Made by a program: the position numbers and the translations under genes. From Molanna angustata (Eukaryota > Arthropoda > Insecta > Trichoptera > Molannidae): a stretch of 64,000 bases of DNA. The notes beneath the pieces are model-generated. The model did no database searches. It was not told the DNA's origin and was given only the letters and a program-made list of their open reading frames with translations. How positions within the stretch are numbered: the stretch's first letter is position 1; every line of letters begins with the position of its first letter. This document shows positions 22,170 to 32,310 of the stretch, piece after piece. Location: NCBI GenBank assembly GCA_963576475.1, contig OY754975.1:22563169-22627168 (forward strand), in the 5' to 3' direction.

Positions 22170-24925
22170 TCATATTGATTGTTGACTTGCTTGTATCAAA
22201 CGCTTGAAGGTGCTGAGGCTGTTTGAGAATATGTCGAGGTTCTCAATTTTTGTGTATAAAGAATTATAAGAGCGCATCATTCTACTCAGTGGACTGAAGT
22301 GGCCTACATTGTTGTAGTATCTATTTAAACTAAATACTTCCACATTGGCATGGATGTTAATTTTCTCTATAATATTGGTATCGACCATACTATTTAGTAT
22401 CTTGTAAAGAAATATGAGCTCTGATGTTGCTCTTCTATCTGATAGTCTTTCAATATTAAAGTGCTTTAGACGCTCAGAATAGGACATATCACCGCCAATA
22501 CCGGCCCTGAAGGAGAGAACTCTTGTAAAGTACCTCTGGACTCACTCTAATTTATTACTATGAATGACGAAATAGGGTGCCCAAATAAATGATTGGTGTT
22601 CGAGCAGGCTACGAATCAGTGAGTTGTATAAAAATATTAAACTTTGTGGATTTTTAAACGGTTTAGTCAACCTCAATACAAAACCCAGTCTTCTATAAGA
22701 CTTAGCGACTATGGTCTCGTAGTGGTATTTAAAGCTAAGCTCCGAGTCGAGAGTTATACCCAGATCTTTAATCGTTGTAACCTTTTTTAACGTAACGTCA
22801 CCTATTTTATACGCATGGTCTATTTTGTTTTTATTTCTTGTGAAGCTAATAGAAAAACATTTGCTTACATTGAGAGTCATATCGTTTCTAACACACCACG
22901 AAAGTAATATGTTGAGATCAGCCTGCAACTTCTGACAGTCACCCATGTTTTTTATACTATTGAAAATTTTCAAATCATCAGCATATACAAGATGATCACA
23001 CTGCAAGGAAGACGACAGATCATTTATGAAAATTATAAATAAAAGGGAACCCAGAGATGCGAACCCTGCGGTACACCGGAAGAAACAGTAATAGGCACCG
23101 AATCAAAACCTCTTACAGACACCACCTGAGACAGACAGGTATGATTCGAACCAGTTCAGCAGTACTCCAGCAATTCCGACAGTATTAAGTTTTTCAATGA
23201 GTATTTTGTGGTTGACGCGGTCGAAAGCTTTACTGAAATCGGTATATATGGCATCAGTCTGAATTCTGAGATTAACATTTTGACTGATTGCGTCGACAAA
23301 CTCTCTTTTTGATATAAATCCGTTCTGACTTCTACAGAGCTGTTGGCTTGTATGATAAAAAACTTGTTCGTAAACAAGCTTCTCAAAAATTTTAGCAAGA
23401 CAGGGTAAAAGACTAATCGGTCTAGAGTTTGCGACTGCAGATTTGTCACCCGATTTATATATAGGAGTAATTCTTGCAATCTTCCACAGTGCGGGAAAAA
23501 CGCCCTCGTGCATTGACTTTTGAAAGATGACGAAAACGGGATTAACTAGCTCAGAGGCACACTTTTTTATGAAGACATTTGGGATGTCATCAGCACCGGT
23601 CCCTTTGCTCACATCTAAAACGAAGGCCAAGTTAAATTTGATTCGGTAGGATCATCGAAATGTACCGATTTGGTTGAGTCAACGAACGCAGATGAGAAGA
23701 ATTTAGCGAACATATTGCTTACTCCTCCGGAGCTGGCAGATACGTTCTGATAGGTCATTGTGTGCGGAATTGAATTAGAGACTTTTTTAGATTTCACGTA
23801 TCCCCAGAAAGCCTTTGAATCTTCAATAGAAGAAATGTATGCGTGGTAACATTCCCTAATACCTCTTTTCACCCTAGAACGTAGCAGAGAAAAACTTACC
23901 CTGTCTCTTTCATTACCAAACTTCTTAAATTTCTTATGGAATTTATTTTTTTCTTTTATAGATTTAATCAGAGATGGACTGTACCATTGGGGGTATATAT
24001 ACATGACTTCTGTTTAGCTTTGGGAGTGCATTTATCAATAATCTGCCACACAATGTTGTAGAATATATGTAAAGCATCATCGCAGCTCAGGTCATTGAGA
24101 AGCGACCAGTCTACATCAGATAGCTCAGATTTACATGAAATATAATCAGTTTTGTGAAAATTATACCTAATTTGTTCAGAATTATCTTCGAGGTTGTTAG
24201 ATTTGGCCTTACAAATATCTAGAATTAGAGGTGGATGATAACTGTCTGGCCACACCAATCCATCTGACAGTGACACCTGTATTGGAACATTGGAAAGAAC
24301 CAGATCTAGAATTCGCGAGCGATTGTTAACCACTCCATTATATTGTTTAAGATTTGTCACAGATAACATTTCCATGAGACTATTTGCTTTAGTGCCCTCA
24401 CTATGAGCTGCTTGAAGGGCTTGCTCTTCTGTAAGCTCCCAGGAAATTAGTGGTAGATTAAAATCGCCCAAGATTACAAAATCAGCATCATATGGTGCTC
24501 TTAAAATAATTTCCCGACACTTCTCTAAGAAGACGTCGAAAAGATCGGGTGTAATATCTGGAGGTAGATAAGCGACGCCCAGGTTGAGAAACCAATTTCG
24601 ACCAACCCCAACAGAAATCCACAAGTCTTCCACAGTAGAGTTCCACAGTAGAGTTCCACTCTGGTCTCGGTTTAACAATGAAATTCTTCTTAATTGCAAT
24701 CAAGACACCTCCACCAACAGATATGTTAGCAAAGATGGAAGTAATACGATCTCTTCTAAAAACTAAGTATCTTTTATCAAAGATTTCTTCATCGGCTATT
24801 GAGTCATTAAGCCATGTCTCAGTTAGGCATATAATATCGTAGCCGTTGCATAAAATTTCCATATGTATTTCCTGAGTCTTAGTTTTCAGTCCTCTAACAT
24901 TCTGATAGAAAACCGATAAACCCAT
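22170..24925 (-). pseudogene. LINE ORF2: endonuclease + reverse transcriptase (broken)
   Basis: Starts MGLSVFYQNVRGLKTKTQEI, the usual opening of a Jockey/CR1-type endonuclease. Endonuclease motifs TETWL and (near 24470) LGDFNLPLISWE follow. A 13-bp duplication (CACAGTAGAGTTC at 24631-24643 and 24644-24656) shifts the frame inside the endonuclease. The linker (KKFKKFGNERDRVSFSLLRS) and RT follow: RITPIYKSGDKS, NSRPISLLPCLAKIFEK, TDFSKAFDRVNH (motif A) and, after another break, LVYADDLKIF with the catalytic YADD (motif C). The thumb/C-terminal part RSYNSLYTKIENLDIFSNSL ends at a stop at 22170. Breaks near 24000, 23620, 23100-23010 and 22540 rule out activity. The protein would nick target DNA and copy the LINE RNA. 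Confidence 0.9.
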
Positions 24926-24984
24926 TGCGTGTTAACTGAGTGTATAACTATTGTATATTATTTTATGAGGAGAGAAGTATGAAA

Positions 24985-25748
24985 TTATAATCTATTAAGA
25001 GAATTTAGGTCTCTGATTTCAATTACTGGGCACTTTTCATTTTTTCTTGTAAGAATTTTGCCGTTGTTGATCCATACAAATTTAATGTCCTTTTCCTTAG
25101 CTATCAGTCTAGTTTTAGCATGCAACGATTTGAAGAATGGAGATAAGTGCTCGCTAATAAATATAGGATCTTTACTTTTGTGTCCCAGATGTGACTGATT
25201 AAGTTTGTTGGACTCGTTGCTCCTGTTGAAAGCTTTTACAGAAAGCAGAAATTGGTCACGAATCCGAGGATTGGGTAACTCAACCACTACATTTCTCGGC
25301 CTACTGGATTCCTTCTGTATGTGTTGAACTCTATGGCAAGCTAACACTTCTTCTGTCTTTACAGCAAAACCAACCACCTGTCCAATTTGTTTGACAGTGT
25401 CTATTAGATTCTCGGTCTTGTTTTCAGGGATCTGTTGGATTTCGATATTGTTTCGCCTTTGTCGTTGCTCCATCAGATTCATTCTATGCTCCAACATACG
25501 AGTTCTCTCAAGGAGAGCTTCGTTCTCTGCCTTAACTAGTTTCATCTCATTTGATTGATCATTTTATTCATCCTATCGTACTCGGCTGATAGAAACTGAA
25601 GGGACTCCTTGATCTCATCAAACTGAGATACTTTTTCCTTGATTACTGAAAGGTCTTTTGTTAGATCTTTCTTTATATAATTGGTGATAGGGTCCAGCAT
25701 TTCTTTAAGATAATTCTGGATGGCCAGCCATGAAGTATCTTCGGGCAT
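24985..25748 (-). pseudogene. LINE ORF1, coiled coil + FP-like domain
   Basis: Starts MPEDTSWLAIQNYLKEMLDP at 25748. A heptad-rich stretch (YDRMNKMINQM / LVKAENEALLERTRMLEHRM) predicts a coiled coil, then RQRRNNIEIQQIPENKTEN opens the baculovirus FP25K-like domain, ending IKFVWINNGKILTRKNEKCP. A frameshift at about 25545 splits it into two overlapping frames. About 250 residues in all, normal for this ORF1 type. Such ORF1 proteins trimerise and chaperone the element RNA; this role is known for the class, not shown here. Confidence 0.85.
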
Positions 25749-25799
25749 GCTTGATTGCTATAAGTGCATAGCATGAACTCGTATGTTGAATTTTTTTTT

Positions 25800-26082
25800 G
25801 TTAGTTATTTGTGTTTTTTCTAATATTATCTTTTGTATACTTTTATTTACATTTTGAGTTGTTGTTTGTAACAAAAATATAACAATTTAACTGTCACAAT
25901 CCTTTTCCTTTCCCGTCACAGGCAAACATACATCTTAGTTATATTTAAATTTATGATGTTTAAAATGTTTTATATTTAATATCTGTGGACATATGTAATT
26001 GGTCTATTTGTTTTTATTTTATAGTGTATTATTCCATTTTAGTATTTTATTTTAAGACTGTATTTGTCCCTAAATAAATAAA
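25800..26082 (+). repeat. LINE-like 3' UTR with AATA tail
   Basis: Non-coding AT-rich DNA ending TCCCTAAATAAATAAATAC at 26070-26090, the form of a + strand LINE 3' end. No coding sequence remains, so the family is not assigned. Confidence 0.4.
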
Positions 26083-26718
26083 TACTTTTCGCGTGACACT
26101 TTTCGCATGAAAAGAAAAACTTTTCGCGTGACACATTTCGCGTGACACTTTTCACCTGACACTTTTCGCGTGATACTTTTCGCGTGACACTTTTCGCGTG
26201 ACACTTTTCGCGTGACACATTTCGCGTGACACTTTTCGCCTGACACTTTTCGCATGAAAAGAAAAGGAAAAAGAAAAACTTTTCGCGTGACACATTTCGC
26301 GTGACACTTTTCGCATGACACTTTTCGCGTGATACTTTTCGCATGAAAAGAAAAAAAAGAGAAAAACTTTTCGCGTGACACATTTCGAGTCACATTTCGC
26401 CTGACACTTTTCGCGTGACACTTTTCGCGTGACACTTTTCGCGTGACACTTTTCGCGTGACACTTTTCGCGTGACACTTTTCGCGTGACACATTTCGCGT
26501 GACACATCGCGTGTCACTTTTCGCGTGACACTTTACGCATGACACTTTTCGCGTGACACTTTTCGCATGACACTTTTCGCGTGACACTTTTTGCATGAAA
26601 AGAAAAAAAAAAGAAAAATTTTCGCGTGACACATTTCGAGTCACATTTCGCCTGACACTTTTCGCGTGACACTTTTCGCGTGACACTTTTCGCGTGACAC
26701 ATTTCGCGTGACACTTTA
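26083..26718 (+). repeat. 14-bp minisatellite, main block (GTGACACTTTTCGC)
   Basis: About forty units of GTGACACTTTTCGC with single-base variants (ACATTTCGC, CCTGACAC, CATGACAC). They are punctuated by purine-rich spacers such as ATGAAAAGAAAAAGAAAA that recur at about 26105, 26256, 26345 and 26595, so a higher-order unit has also been duplicated. Because 14 is not a multiple of 3, all minus frames read through as REKCHAKSVT-type repeats; these are artefacts. The block ends at the LINE fragment at about 26715. Confidence 0.95.
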
Positions 26719-27986
26719 CTATAACCTATTGCGTTGGATCAAATCTTATGTTGAAAACCGATCACAAACTGTTGCATTGAGGGGCTACTCATCTATATTC
26801 AAGACTATACCATCGGGGGTTCCTCAGGGATCCCATTTGGGACCTCTATTATTTATACTCTACATAAATGACATAGATCTTACGGTACAGAGTTCATCTA
26901 TTCTTATTTTTGCTGATGATGCCAAAATTTACAAAAAAATTTGTTCGACGAAGGATTGCGAATTACTACAGAATGATGTCACGAGACTAAGTCAATACTG
27001 TTTAGAAAATCAGTTATATCTTAACGCTGGCAAATGTTCAGTAATAACTTATACTAGGAAAACGAAGCCTATTATATTTAATTATAAACTCAAGGTAGTG
27101 ATATTCGTCGAACGAGTTTAGTGAAGGATCTGGGAATTTTGATGGACTCCAAACTGATTTTCCAAGATCATGTTGAATATATTGTTAGTAAGGCACTTAA
27201 ACTCTTGGGTTTCTTGATTAGGATAAAGCCATTTCACTCGATTGAAACCCTTAGAACAGTTTGTCTATCTTATATTAGAAGTCGAGTTGAGTACGCGAGC
27301 ACAGTGTGTAATCCTCAATATAATGTATATGTCGATCAAATAGAGCGTGTTCAAAAGAAGTTTGTGAAACACCTCGATTACAGATCACACACTTACTCCC
27401 CGGACTACTCATCTCGCTGTGTTAAGTATTCTCTGCCCACCTTACAGAAGAGACGCACAATAAGAGACATGATGTTTTTATACAATATATTGAATAATCG
27501 CGTCGATACTCCTAAATTATTAGAAAAAATTAATCTCAGAGTTCCTGCACGTCTGACAAGGAGTGACCGTTTATTCAGTATGCCTGTTGAACGAACAAAC
27601 TACGCAGGGAATGCATTTATTTATAGATCATGTAATCAGTTTGATTCAAAGTTCGCGGATTTTGACATGTTTGGCCCACCGGCCATTTTTAGGAAGATGT
27701 TGAGGCATTCGTTACGGTGATTTTCCTTTCCAAATTTTTCCCATTCCTATTCATAGTCCTGTCCTTATTTCCTAGCTTGTCCATTGTCTAATTAATTTTG
27801 ACTGATCTTATTTTAATTGTTTTTTTTTATCTTTCTTTGTCTTTTTTGTTTTTCTTTTTCTTTCGTAAGATCGTAATTTAGTAATTGGTGTTACTATTTT
27901 GATTTTTATGTTTAGTAATTAAATTTGAATTTATATGTATATTTAAAAAAAACTGTCTGTAACCTTGAATAAATAAAATAAAAAAT
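26708..27986 (+). pseudogene. 5'-truncated LINE reverse transcriptase
   Basis: The frame begins mid-RT: LLRWIKSYVENRSQTVALRG, then SGVPQGSHLGPLLFILYIND (motif B), ILIFADDAKIYKKI (motif C; FADD), NAGKCSVITYTRKTKP, a frameshift at about 27118, then MKDLGILMDSKLIFQDHVEY, a C-terminal thumb region and SRVEYASTVCNPQYNVYVDQ to the stop at 27720. The 3' UTR ends in AATAAATAAAATAAAAAATA at 27967-27990. Truncation at the 5' end is typical of LINEs. The RNA strand is opposite to the larger LINE at 21437-25790 and the sequence is a different family. It abuts a half foldback element on the right. Confidence 0.88.
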
Positions 27987-28638
27987 AAAATTGTGAATTT
28001 TTGTTTCAGTCAGGAGTTATCAACTTTTGAATTTTTACTTTATTTTTCCATATATCTCAGAAACCATAAAAGCTAGAACGCTGAAAATTGGTACAAATAT
28101 AGACAAATACAAAATCTCAAATTAGTTTTTCAAAAAAATTCCAGGGTTTCTCAAACATTTTTTATTAAGAAAAATATTTTTTTTATGATAAATTTATGAG
28201 TTTAACTGCCTATATTTCCAAATTTTTCAAAAATATAGAAAAAAGCCGAAACACCCCAACTAGATAATTTAATTTTCTATAAAAAATATTAACATTGTAT
28301 TTGTACATCTCAAATTTTTTTTAACAATTTTTATAAAAATTGAATTTAGTGACGACATTGCTTCATACAATTTGTATGGCAGTCGCCTATACACAATATT
28401 ATGTAAGAAGACTTAATAGTTTGATAGTATCTTAATATCCAAACATACATACAGAACCATCATGCTGTTTTCATATTCCGGGTAGGAAAAGAGGACTGAC
28501 ATCCATACTGTCCTATCTTGACATACATACCAACATGTGTTAAATTTGGATTTATGGGTTTATAGTTTGATTTTTATTCTTCAACTATACATACTATCGC
28601 TATCGACAGTTGGATCTCATGTGTTACATGCAACTAGT
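27987..28638. mobile_element. Foldback element, right arm only
   Basis: Matches the right arm of the complete element at 53050-53728: TATATCTCAGAAACCATAAA, AAGCTAGAACGCTGAAAATT, GCCGAAACACCCCAACTAGA, ending CGACAGTTGGATCTCATGTG and GTTACATGCAACTAGT at 28638. The left arm and loop are missing, replaced by the LINE ending at 27986. Confidence 0.88.
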
Positions 28639-29815
28639 TATAAAATATAATCCAAGAGAGAGGGTTCAAAAATGCTGAAAACATAATAGGTCATCAGCAC
28701 AGAGAGTAAGGGCTGTGTTCACAATGAACGCCGAGTGCACTTAGTGACGCTCTAAATCGTTCATAATGACCAGAAACAGACGCTCGAAAGACACTTTGTG
28801 GTGATCAGATTCAATCAGATTGAACGTCATGTGTACGCACCAAACGCTCGGTAAAATTGTTGTGTAAAAAACACTCTGTTATGACTTCTATTTTTTCTGT
28901 GGTATCTATTATGTCAGTTGACATTATTTATGATGGCAATATGCATTCACAAAGAGTTTAATTTATAAAAATATCATTCAAAAATTACCAATAAAAGGTC
29001 AGAGATCATTATTTACTCCACTGCCCAATTGTTGTCTTTCGATGAAAATATAACCTAAAAAGAGACGTGTATGATAAATGACATTGACATTTAAAACGCC
29101 CAATGCTGCATTCAGATCACAGATTGAAATGCCACTCAAAAGCGTTGTGAGATTGGTGTGAAAAACTCCATAATCTGCAACTTCAGGTACATCTGACACC
29201 CGACGTTGAGCGTTGTATCTGAATACAGCCAAGGGATATACATACAGAGTTAACATAAGCTACAACTTTAGGCCAGGGGGTTTGGCACACAAAATTAGGT
29301 GAAACGGAGATATCCCAATGTTTAAATATAAATGGGATATTAATGACACATTTATATGGCAGTATTTTTTTTCTTTTTGAAATTTAAATCCCTTTGTTAA
29401 CATTTACTTTTTGATATCAGTGTTGAGTACTGTTTCAATTTTCATTCCGAAAATATTCAAATACCTTACATTGATTGCCACCAAATAGTGGTGGCACAGT
29501 CACGAAGTGTGTACCAAGAAATATTTCTTTTGTCAGGTCTATAAATTAATGGTTTGTGGTAATCAGTTTTTGAAAATCAACAATATACAAAAAAGAGTTT
29601 TCAATTCATAACAAACAAATTGCTGAGTAAATTTTCAATCACCGATAATCAAATGATAGCATAATTTTTGATAAGAAACTACAAATCAATTTTATATACA
29701 TACTTTGTAGAACGACTTATGTGCAACAACTTTCAACAATTTAAAAAAAAATGTACTTTCTGGTGATAACAGTTAGCTGTGGATAAAATTTCACTACAAA
29801 AATATCTGCTTTGGA
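28639..29815. other. Mostly anonymous; possible transposon scrap
   Basis: From about 28705 (GGGCTGTGTTCACAATGAAC) to 29260 the sequence is GC-richer than its flanks. It holds an 85-codon minus frame (28999-29256) with VFRYNAQRRVSDVPEVADYG and GVLNVNVIYHTRLFLGYIF. I cannot assign a family. The rest is AT-rich with nothing recognised. Confidence 0.35.
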
Positions 29816-29817
29816 GT

Positions 29818-29905
29818 AACACTGGTTAGTTAGAAGAAATTGCCATACGGCAATAAACTCGCCACTTGCACATGGTGCAAGGAAGGGTTTATTATTATTA
29901 TTATA
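29818..29905 (+). mobile_element. SINE family B, 3' end fragment
   Basis: ACTGGTTAGTTAGAAGAAAT then TGCCATACGGCAATAAACTC, GCCACTTGCACATGGTGCAA and an ATT-repeat tail. Only the 3' third is present; the tRNA head is missing, as expected for a 5'-truncated retroposon. Confidence 0.88.
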
Positions 29906-29984
29906 GTAAATAGGACGGGAATTATAATTGTTATGCCCGAAAAAAATAATGCTGAAAAACAATGATTTTTATTTTTTTTCCACG

Positions 29985-30735
29985 GCAACATTTCTGAAAG
30001 CAGCTAGCGCTCGTTGCGGGCGAGCAACGAAACTTGCAGCTAGCACGCGCTCTCTTGGCGTTCAACTCTGGTGGGAGATGAATGGTTTGGTGTGACGCCG
30101 TCATCGGTCGACATGTGCTCCCGATGGCGGCCATATTTTTGACGACGCAGGAGGTCTGTGTGACAGGACACGTTACGCGCATGGACGCTGCCGGTGCTAC
30201 GGAGCCAAAATAAGGGCATCAACAGGGCAGAGGCATGAAGGCAGGGCGCAGTGTTGGGCCACCGCAGCAGGGAACGCGGCGGCTCGCAGATTGGACCACG
30301 AGGGGCTTTCCGTGTCGTCTGGGGCGTCGGTTCGCCTCTGGTGAGGCTCCCAGCTGGCCTGCCACCTCTGTTGAGATGCGCCTTCATAGCGTTGCCGTGT
30401 GGCACGGAGCCAGCCATGGGTGACTGTCTGGCAGAGGAGGAGAGGAACTATGCCGATTACGACAAGGACCTGCCAGCCTGACGCAGAGGCTGGGCCCCGC
30501 CGGACTTTCAGCCACCACGTGGAAGACAGTGACATGCCTGGAGAAAGGATGTCGCTGTACCCTGGGGCTGCACCTTCTGGTCGGCTTCTCTTCGTGCTCG
30601 GTTGTGTTTGAGAGTTGGATTGTTATCGTTTTGTTTTGTTATTTGTACTCTGTTGTTGTGTTTGTTTGTTTTTTTTTATTATTTAATTGCCATGGACCAA
30701 CTATACTGATGCTTTGAATAAATGCGCCGTACTCA
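29985..30735 (+). other. GC-rich island with transcript-like 3' end
   Basis: A markedly GC-rich block in AT-rich DNA. A + frame ends AEEERNYADYDKDLPA and stop at 30481. T-rich DNA follows, then an AATAAA at 30717 and GTGTTT-type sequence, so the block looks like the 3' end of a transcription unit or a retroelement. Overlapping frames exist on both strands simply because GC-rich DNA has few stops. I do not recognise a domain. The block may be a piece of a GC-rich LINE (R1/Jockey type) or a processed copy of a host transcript. Confidence 0.4.
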
Positions 30736-30834
30736 AAGAATTTCATAGTGTCACCATCATTTGTCTCCTTTTCTTCCTCACATTGGCTTTGATGTTTCCT
30801 CGTGGTCGGAGAGAGGGCTCATCATAATATTATT

Positions 30835-31021
30835 TTAATTTTTTTTCTTTTTTCTTTAAATGAATATGTCCTTGTTAAACAAGTACATATACATCTTCCT
30901 ATGTTCCCTAAAATAAGCATAAATGCTTGTGCTATAGGTGAACGAAATCGGTCGAGGCAGGATTCGAACTCGCGACCACTGGATTACTAGCCCAGCGCAC
31001 TAACCGCTCTGCCATCGACCC
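30835..31021 (-). mobile_element. SINE family A, copy 2
   Basis: Minus strand: GGTCGATGGCAGAGCGGTTA (box A), CGCGAGTTCGAATCCTGCCT (box B), GATTTCGTTCACCTATAGCA, CAAGCATTTATGCTTATTTT, AGGGAACATAGGAAGATGTA, ending in an A-rich tail. Confidence 0.92.
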
Positions 31022-31625
31022 ATCTCTTATCATCACTTTTGTCTTAGTAACTTTATTGTTGGTATTTCGTCTTCATCAAATATTATTTTGTATATGAGCC
31101 AATATGAGCAGAGCTAAAAAAATAATATACCAATGAAACAATTTTATGATCAAATATAATAGCAATAATAAAAAATCATGTTTGTAAAGACACAATTTAT
31201 TGATGTTATTTAACATATTTTAATACAGTAAAAAATATGTAATTGAATAATAAAATACGTCATGTGTATATAATTAATTTGTATGTAAAACAAAATTTCA
31301 GCAGTTCAGAGTTAATATGAGCAATTAAATTAACATGCAGTAATGCTTTCATTCAACACTTGTACATATAAAAATAGAAATACATATAAAGAGTTAACTA
31401 TAAAGTTATAGTCATTATACATTTTTGAGATACATAATACTTATTATGGAAAATTCAGTTTCTTTTTGATCATTTTAATAGATTTACTAAATTCATTTTT
31501 TAAATAAAAAAAGTAAAATAAATGAAGTAATTATTCACCAAAAGAAACTAAAAAGATACAAATTCTGATATAATAAATGAATAAATATTAATTCATTTAT
31601 TAACACCGTATGGATTATAATATTT
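31022..31625. other. No gene seen
   Basis: AT-rich spacer; nothing recognised. Confidence 0.5.
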
Positions 31626-32310
31626 ACTAGTTGATTGTAACTCATGACATCCAACTGTCAATGGAGATTGTATAGTTTAAGAATACATAACAGAAAAATT
31701 ATTATCCAAGTTATTGGATATTTTAAGATATCTTTTTTTTTAATAAAAATGAATATGTTCTTGTTAAACAAGTACATATACATCTTCCTATGTTCCCTAA
31801 AATAAGCATAAATGCTTGTGCTATAGGTGAACGAAATCGGTCGAGACAGGATTCGAACTCGCAACCACTGGATTGCTAGCTCAGCGCGCTAACCGCTCTG
31901 CCACCGACCAATCTTTGTTTTATATACAAAACTTGTCAAGTTAAGAGGAACAAAAAATCAAAATTCTTGGTACTTATATAAGTTTTGTAGGCCTATAACT
32001 TTCTATATTTTCTGAAATTTTGGGCTCTGTGCATTAATCGAATCAAAAGTTATTAGGGGAGAGGACGCACACACTAAATGTTCTATTCCGAATTCGGAAT
32101 TCATCCATATATATAAAATATATTATGATAAAAAGCCTCTAAGTTGGTGTTTTTGGCTTCAAAGTTGAAAAAACCATGAAAAATATAGACCTAGCAATAC
32201 AAATCTCTCAGATCTTGGCTTGAAACTATGTGGAAATATATATTAAGAGAAATAAATTCTCCTGATCAAGTCGACAGTTGGAAAATGGGCTTATACTGTT
32301 CTTACTTACA
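31626..32310. mobile_element. Decayed foldback copy, with SINE inside
   Basis: Begins with the foldback terminus ACTAGTTGATTGTAACTCAT and GACATCCAACTGTC. From 31980 it matches the loop of the complete element: TTTTGTAGGCCTATAACTTT, TCTGAAATTTTGGGCTCTGT, AGCCTCTAAGTTGGTGTTTT, ending near TCGACAGTTGGA at 32290. Most of the left arm is gone and a family A SINE interrupts it at 31738-31910, dating the SINE after the foldback insertion. Confidence 0.75.
31738..31910 (-). mobile_element. SINE family A, copy 3
   Basis: Nearly identical to copy 2: minus-strand head GGTCGGTGGCAGAGCGGTTA, GCGAGTTCGAATCCTGTCTC, GATTTCGTTCACCTATAGCA. Inserted within the decayed foldback element. Confidence 0.92.

Larger units (their letters stand above)
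21437..25790 (-). mobile_element. Near full-length LINE (FP-ORF1, Jockey/CR1-like)
   Basis: Minus-strand non-LTR retrotransposon in order: 5' leader near 25790, ORF1 (25748-24985), a 60-base gap, ORF2 with apurinic-type endonuclease then reverse transcriptase (24925-22170), a 3' region carrying five 109-bp tandem repeats (22003-21473), and an A-rich TAAATAAATAAA tail ending at 21437. Presence of both ORFs makes it the only almost complete LINE here. It is inactive: ORF1 has one frameshift and ORF2 at least three frame breaks and a stop. It lies between a foreign ORF1 fragment and a + strand LINE-like 3' UTR, i.e. nested inside the minisatellite region. Confidence 0.88.

Noticed and set aside
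26039..26714. Long minus-strand frames rich in REKCHAKSVT repeats
   Set aside because: Produced by a 14-bp tandem repeat lacking stop codons in several phases; all three frames translate alike, with no start context or domain.
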